A stretch of 64,000 nucleotides of DNA, from positions 25,424,060 to 25,488,059 of the forward strand of contig NC_135177.1 of assembly GCF_041146795.1 (NCBI RefSeq). Direction: 5' to 3'. Source of the DNA: Maylandia zebra. Taxonomy: Eukaryota; Chordata; Actinopteri; Cichliformes; Cichlidae. A model generated the notes under the pieces. That model did no database searches, was not told the origin of the DNA, and was given only the letters and a program-made list of their open reading frames with translations. Below, one piece after another: positions 1 to 29,060 of the stretch; within the stretch, counting starts at the first letter, position 1, and every line of letters starts with the position of its first letter. The position numbers and the translations under genes are program-made.

Positions 1-1130
1 CTTTTCTAAATCAGTCTGTTGATTGTTGATGATGCGTAACTGTTGAAGCCAAATTTCATAACAGCGAACATTACGCCGTTTATGGGGGAAATTAAAAATA
101 AACATGGAAAACATCTGAAGCAGCTCGAGCTTTAGGACAAAACAAGAAAGAACAAAAAAAGGAAAGGAAAGGGAAAGAAAACATCTTGTTTCTGTTTCTT
201 GGGTTGTGTCAGATATGAAGATGTTTAGCAGTAAAGAAAAAGCCATTTTGCTGTATTCTCCCAAGATGTAGACAAATTCACTGTTGTTTGTGTGTTAGAG
301 GGTTTGGGCTGGTTTAGACACATGATGCAAGCTTTATGAAACAATTGTTGTTGTTTTTTTTTTTTATGTCAATACATTTGGCGCACTGCTCAGATCTGCA
401 AGAACACCGCCTGCCTTCCCTTGATACCCTGGTTTTTCTGCGTCGATCCATTTCGTGGCTAGACAGTGGTTACTGAATGGTTTTTTCTACCCTTACCTAT
501 GTCTGTAGCTATCTTCCACAATCCAATTTATGTCTTTTAAACCAATTTAGTATTGGACTTCCATAACTGTAGGGGACTCACAAGAGGGAGATAAAAATGG
601 TCTAAATTGATTCTGCTCAAGCTGAGATATCTTGACTTTTAGCACTGGGCAAGCTCCAAGAACAACAACTCTAAAATTCCCAAGATGCATCTGTGTATTG
701 TTCTTTAAAAAAAGCTTTCTAGCCTTTTCAGTTAGGAAAAACTAATTAATGCACCTTTTGATAAGTAAAATGATTACAATGTTAAATGTCTTCTCTTTTA
801 AGTGCCTTTAATTTGAAATGACTGCCAGAGTTATCTTTGAAGACACAAATTCAGGCTTTTACAAAATTGTCTGTGATTCCTGTTGGGTCTGTGTTTCCAC
901 AAACCCCGCTAATTCTAGAGACTTATTCATCATGAAGAAAACAAGACAGTCGATCGATCCATTACTTGCACAAGGGAGGCCTCGTCTGTGTCCAGCACGA
1001 CAAAGAACCCCAAAATGGTGGCCTCCTCTCGCTGCCTTTTATTGACAAACTTCAAACAATAGTTTACAAAGCACCTCCCCTTGCAACCCCCCTTTGGTTA
1101 CAAAGACAAGGCACTGTATGTAAATGTATA

Positions 1131-1132
<2 letters not shown>

Positions 1133-1207
<75 letters not shown>
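1133..1207. repeat. (GT)n microsatellite
   Basis: An uninterrupted run of about 37 GT dinucleotides, seen directly. The 60-80 codon open frames over it on both strands encode only VCVC or THTH strings and are artefacts of the repeat. Confidence 0.95.
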
Positions 1208-1209
<2 letters not shown>

Positions 1210-2104
1210 ACCTCCTGCTGACCAAAGGGTCATAAACCCAGGAAGCTTACATCAAAAGAAACAGATCTTTCAGATAGGATGTATCTACAATAAAACCTCC
1301 CCCAGCACAGAGTGGCTGGAGAGGTGGTCAGAATCAAAGGAATGGCTTTGATCCTACTGCTTAAACTAAGACTGTACAAATTTAAGAAACACAATGGCAA
1401 CATTCAACAATTAGACTTAACAATTCCCTAATAGAAAAGTGCTGGCATTCCCATGTCGCTGGAAAAATGGTTATTTGGCTTGTTGCGAAGAACACAATAC
1501 CATACGTGACTGTGGAGTAAATATAAAGCCAGTTAGCGCAGAATAGCATAGCATAAGTATTGAGGTTTCTCACATGACATCATGGACACATTACGCCACC
1601 ATACTGGATGTGAGAAAACTACTGGTTGCTAGGGAAACCTGTATTACCAGACTGGTTGCCTGTACTGTAGTTCCTGTAGGTTTCTGGCTTTTGCTGGATG
1701 AAATTGGTTGCAAAGAAGATGGTGCACCAAAAACTTTCTAGTGATTACTTTGTTTCTTAACAGGTTGCCATGGATGCCTGTAGCTTTTCACATACTTGCT
1801 AGTACTGTACTCACCAAGCGGTAGTACAGCTTGATAAAGCCTGACACAAACCAGAAATAGAGATGGCTTGCCTTCAAAGTAATAAGTTTTGCCTCAGCAC
1901 TGCAGTTAGCGTGTTTCAAAGGGCACAACTTTTACTCCATTTCCAGCTTGCATCCACTTTTCAGTTTCACTACAGCTTGGAGAGTAGCTGTACTGTGTTT
2001 GTAGGACGTCCGTCACTTCCATGCGAACTACAACTGCAGCAGAATGCAAGTTGTTTTTCCCCCCAGAGCTGGGTTTGGTGATTTGGCAACTTCTAGCAAC
2101 CACT

Positions 2105-3330
2105 TGAAAATGACATGAGATGAGATGATGAGATAGCCTTTATTTGTCAGTTGCAGTTGCCCACAACCGAGATGACAGACCTTGCCGACCGTACATACAA
2201 TACACAAACATCACATTGGGGAGACAGGTCAGGCTAGGTAGCAAGGGAAAAAAAAACCTCGAAATGTGTAACACAAAAGGATAATACAGGAATCCACAGG
2301 TATCAACACACCATAACACAATAAAACACAGACAAGCAACATGGAAGAGTATTCCAGTGTGTACAGCTGATCTGGGACCGCTGCAATCTTCTATTGCGCC
2401 TCCAGCTGATCCGGTGTCCACATCGGATGGGGGGTAAGCATGGGAGGAGGCGTTGGATTCGGGGGAGGGAGGGTGATAGTGAGGGTGTATCAGTATCAGT
2501 GTACATGTTTTGTCCGTGTTCAGCTGAGAGGAAGTGTCACCACGTCCGGCTAAGCAAGGTCAACAGTGTCCAGTGGACCCAGGTGGCCTTGAAGGAGGTA
2601 CAAAGAGTTCTGACAACAATCCTTTTATCATGGGAAGAATTTGTTGTTCCAGTCAGCTTCAACCTTGGCAGGCCTTCAGCTGGCGCCAGGGGGGCTGCAT
2701 GAGTGGAGATGGTGAATGTTTGAGTTTAGTGCGAACAACTGCATCCAATTTTTACAGTTGGTCTAATGTCCGTTACTGGTCACCAATTATCTCAATTCCC
2801 GTTGTTCTTCTCCAAGATCTTATCCATATTGCGTTCAAAACTCAGTCTGAGTACTCACACCCCTGCCAATCGTCTATCATGTCGGCCAGCCTTATGGGAT
2901 TTTGAACAGCTGTAGCCACTTCCTGTTCTTTGATAAGCAAGACCAAGCAGGTCCAAGCCAGCTTCAATCAGCCCGAACTCTGTTATTGTGGTTCCAAATT
3001 GGTAGATGTCGTTCATTGTCCTCCATCGAGAGTGTCGCCAGACACACGACGCAACCGACCATCGAGTATCCGGCAGCAAATGTCTCCGCAGGACAATCGG
3101 GCTCTTCCAAGCCCAGCAGGGTGTCAATTCCGTTACGGGACCAGTTGATCAAATCCATAATTCTTTAGGTTTTAGAGAACAAGACTGGGAAACTCTTTGA
3201 GGGTTAGAGTTAGACGAGATTAGACAAACACATAGAAGCAGCAGCTGGGAAGATAAGAGAGGGAGAGGGGGAAAGATGCGTCCGCCTCCTCCGAGAGCCA
3301 AAGAGAATCAGGGAATACTCATTTTCCCTC
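2105..3330. repeat. Probable old transposable-element sequence, family not identified
   Basis: The block begins with an AGATAGCCTTTATTTGTC-like segment reminiscent of fish LINE 3' tails. It continues as GC-richer sequence unlike its AT-rich surroundings, with broken overlapping open frames on both strands and a purine-rich right end. No reverse transcriptase or transposase motif was found. The call rests on composition and resemblance only. Confidence 0.3.
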
Positions 3331-4100
3331 ATCTGGTGGTTGCCATATGGTCTAGGCCCAAGTGACTGTGGGCTTACTCACTTGATCCTTCATTGTCACC
3401 ATTATTGTCACACCAAAATAGCAGATAAGTTAACATTATGTTGTCAGTGGTCATCTTTCTGCATAAACCTCAATATAAGTGAACTTTGAATGAGTTGTAG
3501 GTGAAACTCATTGCGAGTTTCATCGTGTTTCCGGCCTTTTGCTTAGCTGTCTTTTATTTTAGTGAACTCAGCTCTGATCCAGGCAGATCAGCTGATCTCA
3601 GTGCTGGCCCTCTTTGGCTCTACTGTTCACCTGACACCCTCCTACACATCCAATTGGCTATTTCATTCAGGGCACGCCATTGAAGCTACTATAGCCTGCA
3701 GACCAATCCTCAGCAAATCCTCTCTTTCTTTCATGCTATATCTGACATAATCAGCGCTGTATCTTTCTTCTTTGATGCCTGCTTTGTTTTGTGCTGAGGT
3801 TCTTGCTGCTGTTCTGCGGGCCTCTGACGTTCCACATATGTGTATGAAGGATGGCCCACAACAGAGCTATGTCATCAAACATAAAATCCTGCAGATAGAA
3901 ATATAAATCTCCCTTTGGCTGTAGTGATCCTGACTTAACACTCTAACTTTTTTCCTTTCTTGTGTGTCTTCATGCCAGAGAGCAAATAAGCATATTCCCC
4001 CAAACTTTCAAGCCATTGCTTTAATCTAGCAAATAATCTCTGATCAAGCAGATATTTATAGTTTTGGACTGAGACCTCGTCATGTGTCCCTCATGTTCAG

Positions 4101-19575
<15,475 letters not shown>

Positions 19576-22500
19576 GGAATGAAGCGAGTGAGGTAGAGGG
19601 GTGAGATATATGGGTGAGGGACATTTGCGCTGCTTAGAAAAAACACTGTTTCCACTGATCAGATTCATCCGAGAACTGAAATGTTTGAGATGAGGGAACA
19701 AAGGAGTAAAAAAAAAAGAAAAAAAAAGAAAAAGGAGTTGAACTCATGATAATGCCAGCCAACACGGAGCGAGAACGAGAAGAAACATGGGGGACCAAGA
19801 CTTCATCCACTTCAGAACTGAAGACACAGAGAGGTGGTCATCGGTTAAGTGTTTGCGTTTGGCTAAGAAGAACAGTTCAGTTTGGATAAAAGAGAGAGGA
19901 GATGCACATGACCACGCGTCAGTGCCCGCTGGCCTCCTTTTGTCTCCTTACTCCCCTCTCGTGTCACTTCTCATTTGAGGGTCCTGGTTTTCTTTCACGG
20001 ACACTTCACTGGAAGCTAACCAGCCCTTTACTGAAATGAAGCCTTGCTGGTGGACATACTGTATCTGTATGTGGTTTTAAAACAGCAACTGACTTCCAGA
20101 GAATTTATTCCTGATGTTTTTTTTCTGTTGTCTTTTTGTTACCATTGTTCTAAGTGGGAATTTCAGAGTTAAATAACAGACTACGTGTGACAATATGGTG
20201 GATTATAACATACCAAGACACTTGACAACAGCTAATTGTGTTCGAGAGTTTTGTGCCCCTCCCTGTGCCCCATAGCTGCTTTTTGGATGGGATCGGGGAA
20301 GCTGGATGAAACAACTTCAAGGCAACGTAATGCAAACGGTAGCAGAGAAAACTGTTGGTCTGCCTTTCTTTACACTGTGTGTGCGTGTGTGTGTAAAATT
20401 TGTGCTTCCTGTAAGTCTGTCCGTAACTGCTCAAAACGAGGAGAACCGTGTACCCAGCAACAGCTTCTTTCTACCAATGTTAGATATTCAGACAGACACA
20501 AAAAGGGAGAGAGAGGGAGAGAATGAGCGAGCGAGCAAGAGGCTTTGAAATGTGAAATTAATGTCCCTCGTTATCCTGGGTAACGCTTGCCAAGCCCTTA
20601 CTTCTTTTTCACCTCTGTTCACACCATGTAGACAAGATAGAGAGACTGGGCGAGTCAGAGACAGAGAGGCAAGATAGAGACGAGCAGGAAAAGAGGAGGT
20701 GGAAAGAGCCAGAGAGTTAAAAAAGGACACTACTGAATTTGAATAAGAATTCCCTCACTGAACTACTTCCATTAATAGATCTGTCCTGATCTGTTAATTC
20801 TGGGCATCTTTTAAGGGGCTTGTTAATGCGCCAGCAGACTATAAATGCGGCTTCCTCCCATCTCTCTGTTCGACAGGCTATCTTGGCCGTCCACAGCAGC
20901 GGCTCCTGCCAGTATGATAGACTCAACCCAGCCTTGTCAGTACCGTCTCAAGCTTTTGATCACCTAATTACTCCCCTCAGTGGCTGGGGACCCATTCAGG
21001 AGGGGGTCGAATGCAGGGAAACGCGCTGATAAATAGATGTAGAAGAAATGTTTTTTCTCTCTGGCTGGGAAGCGAATCTGTTTTAATTATGTTGTTAATG
21101 TTATAGCCTTACAGTTTTGTGAAACTCCAATGAAAACAGACTCTAGTGTACAAGCAAAGTGTGCCTAAAGGGAGAAATACTGGTAGGTTTGCATGTTTTT
21201 GCCCTTTTGCTTTAAAACTTGTTCAGTTTTTGCTCAACATACAAGACCTTTTTAGACCAGCTTCAACAACTGTGGCACAAAATACATTACATACAACAGT
21301 TATCAGTCTGGATTTTTTAATTGTCAACAAATTGCAGTTCAACTAGGGGACATGTTCCTTTGTATCGACCCTGTTAAATACTGACTGCAACAACCAGTGC
21401 CTGAAAATAGTCCCCCAGTAAATATAGCCTTTACTATTCTTTCTCCAACATCTGCTAAAAACTGCAGTTCCCAGCTGTGTTGCCTTTTTAAAATGGGACT
21501 GCACTCCGTGTTTCAGCGGGAATATAGACATTGTTTACTAATCCTCCATCTTCCTCTGTTTGTGGGCACTGCCGCCGTCGTATTCACTCAGATGCAGTGT
21601 AGTGCTCGGCCTGTTGTGGTCTAATGGAAAAAAAAAAAAATCAGACCAGCTTTATGTCAGCAGTAAATCCAATTATTTACATGAATGCGAGAGAGGCAGC
21701 AGGCGTGTTGTTCTCCTTAGATCAAATATAAGCGTAATTAATTTTACACGCTGCCACGGTATAGCGTATGTATACCTCTGCCGAACAGTTCATGTTATGT
21801 TTGCATGATTAATGCAGACATATTACTCAGAATGTTAATGTTCCATTATTATCATGTGCAGCATTTGCATTTTCTACAGGTCACTGACTCGATGTGCATT
21901 GAACCTGTTGCCCAGTCAGTTTCCAAATTAATCCCTGCTGAATGATTCTCTACTTAGTGGACTAGGGGCGTTCGATACACCCACTTAGTTGTGGTTAGTG
22001 TACTTACAGTGACAGTTGTAATAAAGTCTTTCTGGAACACCAACATTCAAGATGTAAGAGTTAGCAAATGCAACGGTTACAGTATAAGACAGCGTCTGTG
22101 TTTTGTTATTGGGTTTCTTCACAGATTGATTTCCTGACAGAGTTTATGAATGTAATGCTTTAGAAGCTGATTCCTAATTATTGGAAAACACAGTGTCCCC
22201 GCTCCCTGCCCGCATCAGTATCTTTCTTTTTTGTCTCCCTCTTGCCCGTAGTTTGGAATTGCCGTTCTCCAACGTAAAGATGTGTCCCCTATTATCTTCC
22301 AAATCCCAACTGCAGCATCCCATAACCAGCAGTAATGCTAAGTGTGTAAGATAATGTGCAAAGCCACCAGTTCACCCTTTACAAATCCCTCAGAAAAATG
22401 AAGGCATTGTTGTCTAGACTAACACTGCATTGCTATATAATGTTATGCATTTTGCGGGGAAGCAGGTTTGTTGACACTGTTGTGCTCCAGATAACGAATG

Positions 22501-23400
22501 ATAACATTGTTTGCACACATTATGCCGTTTCTTGTTGAATGATTGCTGTCAGCAGAAGCAGGCTTGATTTGATGCCTCTCTCTCTCTCTCTGTTTACTTC
22601 TGCCTTTGTGTCCAGAATGCTGACAGGAGCGAACCTTTTTCACAAATCTTTACAGCACACACAAACAAAAACACACTCATCCGCTACGCCTTCGTCTCCG
22701 ATTCCTTTGTTGTCTAAAGGCTGTAAACCCACCGGTTGTTTGTTGTTTTCAAAGTTGTCTTCTGAGTTTCTTTAATGACTTCCATGGTTCATACAAGCTC
22801 CGGAAACCTGATGTGTGACAGTACCACACAGCCATCAAGTGGCCACAAACAGCTTTAAACCATCAGCTGAAAGCATTTACAAGCTGCGGTGCATTATTGT
22901 GGAGAAGCGAGAGGAAGGTACAAGCTCTAAAAAAATACATTCAAAAAAAAAAAAGCCAAAATATTGCTAGTATTAATCTAAATGGGAAGGGAGGGTCACA
23001 AAACAGATCCAATGGGATGTCTGAACATTCACTCCACGAAACAAACATTTGTTTACTTTTATGTTGTTTTCTTTGGTATTTTTTCATATTTCTATACTAG
23101 TGCTAAATGGATTATTAAAACTAATGACTATTATGATGAAATTGTTATTATTACTATTGAAGACGAGAGGCTCTGTGGTGTGTGTGTGTGTGGGTGAAGG
23201 GTGGAGGATGGGAGGTGTTGGGATGAAGGTGAAATGATGTTCTTCAGAGCCCGCCCTGTTGTTCAAACCTATAGACACACAGACTTCTTTTGGAATAAAA
23301 ATATTCAAACAGTCCCACAGTGGTACGTGTCTTTGCTTTTTTTAATAGAAAGCTCACTGATGTCATGTTTTTATTCTAATAGAGGGATGAAGTGATTTAG
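19576..23400 (+). other. Presumed grik5 3' UTR and flank
   Basis: Follows the grik5 stop codon and has no recognisable coding exon. Candidate polyadenylation hexamers AATAAA occur at 22020-22025 and 23294-23299. The sequence to roughly 22300 looks low in repeats. The true 3' end cannot be set from sequence alone. Confidence 0.4.
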
Positions 23401-23499
23401 TTAAGGGCCAGATTTTAGAAACAAACAACTCTTTCAGTCATTTAGGCCCTCAACGTCAATAAATACACAGTAACGTGAAAAAAGAGAGTTTTGATAGGA

Positions 23500-24310
23500 T
23501 GATATCCTGTTAAAAGTACAAAAAGTACAACCAGTGATTCAGTAGTTTGCAGAACTACTTTCAGCAGCAAGAACCTCAAGTAATTGTTTTCTCTTTGAAG
23601 TTATTCTTTACAGCATTACTTCTGTTCATTGAGGTTTGCAGACATTGGTCCCTGCACAGCTTAAGATCAGTCATGTTGAGGTCTGGACTCTGACCGGGCC
23701 ATTGCAACACCTCTATTATTTTCTTTATTTAGCACTTCTGTTGTAGATTTGCTGCTGTGCTTGGGATTATGTCCTGTTCTTTCTCCTGGCAACCCTTCAA
23801 AACAAGCCATATTTCTTCAGCTTTTTTCTAATTGTACTGTCATCAACTTTAACATTTAAAATGCCCACTAAGGCCTGTAGAGTCTGAGAGGTAGCTCTTG
23901 GGTTTTTGGTTTTATGTAATATCTCTGAGCATTGCAGAGTGTGATCTTGGGGTGAATTTGCTGTGACATCCACTCCCAGAGAGATTGTAGCACTGTGTTA
24001 ACACACACCTGAATGCTCCAGACCAGCAAACTGCTAAAACTTCTGCTTTTGTAGAGGTGCTCACACTTGCTGATGATCACTTAATCAAGCTGATTTGATT
24101 AGCACCTCCTGGCTGCTACCTACCCTGTTAATTCTCATGTAAACATTAAGGGTGTAGTTAGTTTTTCATAGCGCTGCATAGAGGCCAGTGAAAACTTTCT
24201 TTTTCACATGCCTGTGTGACACAACACCTTCTGATGCTGGTTTTACTAAATATTTTGACCAAACTGAAGACCTTATATGTACTTTATATTTTCTTTTTTT
24301 TTTTACAAAA
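23500..24310 (-). mobile_element. Decayed, internally deleted Tc1-like transposon
   Basis: On the minus strand 23674-23713 reads VLQWPGQSPDLN, the C-terminal catalytic block of a Tc1-like transposase. Positions 23800-23960 correspond to the N-terminal part around KFTPRS. The sequence near 24060-24170 (TTAATCAAGCTGATTTGATTAGCACC) resembles the non-coding end of this fish family. The middle of the gene is gone and stops are frequent. Confidence 0.75.
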
Positions 24311-24639
24311 TGTAATTTAATTACTACATAATAGATTTTTATTTCAGGTTTTCCACACTTAAACTTTACATATTTTTTTTAGGTGGTAACCTTAACCTCG
24401 CTCAGTGATAAGCTGATATCAAAGTGCTTTGATACTTTACAAATACAAATAATAGTACTGGTACAACAATGTTATTGAGAAAAACTACCCAAAGGATCAT
24501 AGTAAAGGTAGCTGTTCTGCAGAGATACGCATATCAGACATGTATCACTTAATACATACACACATAGGATATATTCATACTGGCTCACTTGGACACATAT
24601 GGACTTTATATACTTTTATTTGATAGTTAAGTAGTTTAA

Positions 24640-25470
24640 AATGTATGGAATGTGTGTATTTCACAAGGCTTCTGGTTTAAATCGTATTGATGCATCCTTA
24701 GGCTTTTTAGCATAAGATTTGAATCTTCTGTAGACCGACCTTATTTAAAATTTTTACCGCCAACAGTAACTGTCAGACAGATATAGTGCAGTAGAGATAC
24801 GAACTTACATTTCAAGTACTAGCACAAGTGCAAAATGTAAATAGCGCATACACTTAAATGAATGTACTCTTTGCAGTTTCTGTCCAGCACTGAATAATGC
24901 ACTCCCTCCACTCTTTCTCACGGACAAGACAAAACTCTAGAGTTCAAGAAGAGAATAAATCACCACCTGTCAGATCTGTCAAAACTTTTTTTTCTTTTTT
25001 AGCAACAAAGTTCAGTTATACAGCCAATCTAGAGACCGTTACACAGAGAAAAAAACAACAAGAAAAGAAACAACAGCTTTGTGTTCACAGCACAGATTAA
25101 GATAATCAGATTTCTCAAGAACTGACTTTCAGTATTAAAAACACACACAACAGATTCAAATGAGCTGTCAAACTAGTTTACAACAAGAAAAAATGATTTT
25201 GTTCATACAAGCTCTGACAACACCGAGTGAGCAGACACTTTCACATCACACCCACAGACTCACACTGTGGGGAAATGCTGTTTGAAAACCAGAAGGTGAC
25301 AGTTCGTAAGGTATAGACCAGTATGGTATGTTTGCAAACCACATTTTCACCCTTTTTTTTCTCCCCTGTTAAAATAAAAAAAACCAAAATACTGCAACAC
25401 CTGCAGACAGGACTGTGACATGATCATTACACAAATGTTCAACAGAAATGACTGGGAGAGATATAGGAGG
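24640..25470 (+). repeat. Duplicated flank unit 1 (upstream of Ig copy 1)
   Basis: Shares extended blocks with 31960-32420 and 39810-40240, for example 'tttctgtccagcactgaa', 'gctctgacaacaccgagtga'-type, 'cagacactttcaca' and 'caacacctgcagacagga'. It also shares weaker blocks with 29890-30070 and 45200-45330. In units 1-3 the block lies 1-2 kb upstream of an Ig leader exon or its remnant, so it marks the 5' part of a duplicated gene unit. Confidence 0.7.
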
Positions 25471-26129
25471 ACTGTTGTTATTACTACAGCCTGCCTACAC
25501 ACTTACAGAAAACAGTCCTGGGTTTTTGAACATGTTGTATGATATGGAGATAAGCAGGCACCTAATTCATAAGAACAAAACCTCGAGTAACAGTCCAGTC
25601 AAGTTTACGGTTTCACAATCAGGCTGCTGTCATGCAGGAACACTCCAGCCTTCCTCTCTACTCACAAAACCCCTAACACTGTACAAGTCTCAAAACCCGG
25701 CAGCAGAACAGGAAACAGGAGTACATGCTTTAGTTGTGGCACATCGTGACTTCCAGTTCAGTTGAAAAACAAACAAACTAAAAACAGCTTAACAAGGTTT
25801 TTCAATTCAAGCTTGTTCTCTGTGAACGAGCAGTTCTGTTCTCAGTCTCTGCTGCTGTCAAATAAAGTTACCAAAATAAATAATACATCCTGGTTGTGTT
25901 ATTTTTTTAAATTACTTTTTATTTTTGGTCTGATTGGTTTGGAGGAAGAGAAGCGAGCAAACACTTTTTCTTTTTTGTGTGTCCCGTCTCATGCTGCCAA
26001 ACTTCATGTTTTCATCTTTTATTTAAACAGAATTGTACTAAAAACACCTTCTTTGCAAATTTTGAACAAAACCAAGAACAAGGTGTGAGTTGTAAGGAAT
26101 CTTCTTTTCTTTTTTTGTGTCCATTTCCC

Positions 26130-27975
26130 GTTGTGCACGGCGAAAATTTACAACAGATCATCCTACCTACCACTGATTTACATTGCATTACTTCCACGTA
26201 AGACTTGTGGTTATAAAGTTTTAAAAACTGGATTAGAGCAGATTTATGCAGTTTAAATTGGCTTGAAATAATGGAAATCAAACAACCACAGCTCAGCTCA
26301 GGATACAACATTCAATGCAGAAAAAAAACAAACATTCAATGCGTGTGATTTGTCTAGAGTAAATGTTAAATAAATAATAAAATTAACAAAAATGCAGTGT
26401 ATGCCATCTTGTCATTTATTTTTTTTGGCAGTTCTGGACACACAGCAACTCTAAGTCCTGCCTGAAGTTAATGCATCCACCGAGAACAATGTCACCCTGC
26501 TCTGCCAATTTATCCAAGAACCAAACAATACAAAAATTACTCAGGTTCAGTGGTCTCTCCTGCAACCAGAGCGGACAGAAGGAAATATGGTCCTCGTCAT
26601 TATTTTTAACAGCCAGTTTGTGGTAAATATACCCAATTCTCCACTGAGCGAGAGGGTGAAGTTGGCAGGACAATCGATAATTTGCAGACTGTGGAAATTG
26701 CAGATGCTGGGTCGTCCACCTGCAGCATTGTCATCTTTCCCAGTGGTGAATTTGAAGGAACCACTAAACTGGTTGTTAAAGCTAAGTGAAGTATCATATG
26801 CAACCTGCCTGAGTAGTGCCTTGTCAAAATTAATTGTACTCAATGGCAGACAATCTATACAAGCGTGGCCAGACCGAAACAATTACTGACACCAGAGTGG
26901 AACACACTTTTATTTATGCTCTGTTACATTTTTCCTTCCTGGCTAAATTCTTTTTGCCGAATAGTTACTTTATAGTTACGTTAAAAATATTTAATATGTA
27001 GGTTTTTTTCTCCTAGTAGGAGTAGGACTACACCATGATGGCCCATATATAATATGTCTGTTATTATGTAATACTGAGTTGATACTTACACTTAAAGCAA
27101 TTCATCTGCCTCACATCCACGGCCAATTTAGAATCACCAAGTTACCTAACATGAATGTTTTTGGACAATAGAAGGAAGTTCAGTTTGGGGTTCTGAATCT
27201 TGCCCAAGAGCACTTCCGCATGTACACTGGGAAAGCTGGGGATTGGACGACTGTCTGCTTGGTGCCTGGTGGACAACTTGCTCTATCTCCTGTCCCAGAA
27301 AAGAATGTCTTTATAAGGACAAAGGCTCCATAGAAATGGTTTTGCAAAAAGATTTGCTTGAATAACAGTAGTTACTGGGCTTCAACCACTGGTTGGAGCA
27401 GCCAGAGTTGGATTTGTGACCAGTGGATCCACCACTGGTTTTAATTCCAGAGGCAAGACTCACATAAGTTTAATTTGTCATTAAATAGCAATAAAACACT
27501 GTGAATTAGTATTTAAATTGATCATGAAATGACTGAAGTTTAAGTCTTACTGTCACGTGTCCTCCCCCAGAACAGCCAAAAGAGATGGTGATATTACCAA
27601 AGATGATCGATGCTGGACTGTTTGAGCTGATAATAGTGATCACAGTAACCACAATACATGTCACTGTTATCAGAATAAGATGAATACAAGTGTGTGTGCA
27701 AGTCTGAAAGCATATAATTTGTCTGGCACCAGGATTTTATGATGATATATTAGTAACATGACAGGATTTTTATACATTAAACACATTTAGCTGAACTCGG
27801 ATAGTCAAGCTGTAACTAACTCCATTTTTTTTTATCACTCAGACATCAGACATCTTTAGTCAGACCATACTGGTGAGTTCCTCTTTTCCCAGTATAGCAA
27901 GTTCAGTTCCTTTTATTAAATCCATTCTGTCTCTCAGATACAGTGGATGCAGTGATGTATGACTGAAAGAGGTGA
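26130..27975 (+). pseudogene. Broken copy 1 of the V-type Ig receptor
   Basis: Exon-by-exon relative of the intact gene at 34421-35915. Leader 26140-26197: the ATG has become GCG. V exon 26432-26781: in-frame TAA at 26452-26454, a one-base deletion after QSII, and the donor changed from GT to CT at 26782. TM exon about 27580-27679: donor changed from gt to at. Small tail exon about 27844 and last exon about 27939 are recognisable, the latter with the same TGA as the intact copy. ITQVQWSLLQPE and NIPNSPLSERVKLAGQS remain readable. Several independent lesions make this a clear pseudogene. Confidence 0.88.
27105..27310. repeat. Possible common teleost interspersed repeat
   Basis: Contains 'ccaatttagaatcaccaa' and 'tgcccaagagcacttccgca', phrases typical of a widely dispersed fish repeat. 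The block is absent from the matching intron of the intact copy in this form. Family unknown. Confidence 0.35.
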
Positions 27976-28129
27976 GCTCAGTTGATTTGGCAGGTTTAAG
28001 TTTTCTTGTTCAAATTTTGATTGTTCAGATGATTCATCTGCTTGAACAATAAAATAAATTTCAAGCCAACTTTGATGAGAACAAAGAAAACAAAACTAAG
28101 CTCTGAATTATTACACATACAGGTGCAAG

Positions 28130-29060
28130 ATCTTTTCTACGGTGATGCAGATTGAGACTGAGGGTGTCGCACTTCAAAGAGAGATACAATCCAGCAATTA
28201 TATATATGTTCTTTTTCTTGGTGATGGGAAAAGGCCCTACAGCTTCATTATCTTTTTATTTACTATCATATCATCATAGCCATTAATAATTAAGTAAACC
28301 TTAGGCTTAAGTCAGCCTCAAAAAAACATCAAACTCTTTCTGAACGCAAGTCTGTCAGAACAGTAACAGATGTGTGCTTTGTTCTGTGGTTTAAAGCAAG
28401 CATTAATAAAACATTAGGTTTAACATTACAGTAAAACTCCTCGTTTTGCAATTTTACAATGAGCCAAAAAAGAAGAGTTATAGGAACTGTTGTGATATCA
28501 CTCAGAGCTGAAGGGACAGCACTTAAGGGGTTTTTGTGGGCAGTGGTGGTGCACTGTATGTGGAAGTGGGGGTGTGAGTTGTCATCTCAATAAATGAGGC
28601 TTCTTTTTTTGGGTGAACACATTTGGTGCATTGTGAAATGAAAAATACAACAAAGAAGGCCGAGGAGCTAGAAAATAAATATATGTGACAAAAATGGGAC
28701 AACATTCCTCTCCCATGAGCCCAGCAGCTGGTTTCCTCAGTTCCCAAATGTTTATGGACTGTTGTTAAGAGGGGATGCTACACAGTGTAAAATCCAGCAT
28801 TTTCAGGCGCTTGCATTCTGTTTGTGATATTTACATTTTACACACTGTCTTAACTTTTGTCAGAATTCAAATCATGAGCGAATGCGACTTTTTAAAAAAA
28901 GTGCTGTTGGTAAACGAAGCGATTAAACAATAAGAGTCCAGTTCTGAAAGTGGGTGCTTTCAAGACCAGCTGTCAACATAAATGATGGCTGTGAGTTTCC
29001 TCTTCTTTAGGCCAGTAATGCAGCAACACCCCAATACAACAGGGACCCCGTGTGGTGAAA
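28130..29060 (+). repeat. Duplicated 3' flank of Ig copy 1
   Basis: Aligns by eye with 36050-36790 downstream of the intact copy: 'caagatcttttct', 'gcagtggtggtgcactgtatgtggaag' against 'gcagcagtggcccaaaatgtggaag', and 'gggaccccgtgtggt' against 'ggggacctcatgtgct'. No gene here. Confidence 0.6.

Larger units (their letters stand above)
1..4100. other. Left flank, intronic to grik5; no exon recognised
   Basis: No coding exon could be supported here. The exon that should precede the first GRIK5 exon (the end of the amino-terminal domain) was looked for and not seen, so this stretch is probably the 3' part of a long intron. It contains a GT microsatellite and a repeat-like block at about 2100-3330. 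The open frames in it are short and resemble no protein I know. Confidence 0.5.

Noticed and set aside
1039..1351. Open frames of 60-80 codons over the GT repeat
   Set aside because: They encode dinucleotide-repeat strings only and have no domain or splice context.
2394..2905. Plus-strand frames of 102 and 123 codons
   Set aside because: They overlap minus-strand frames in repeat-like sequence, with no motif, no splice logic and no start context that distinguishes one.
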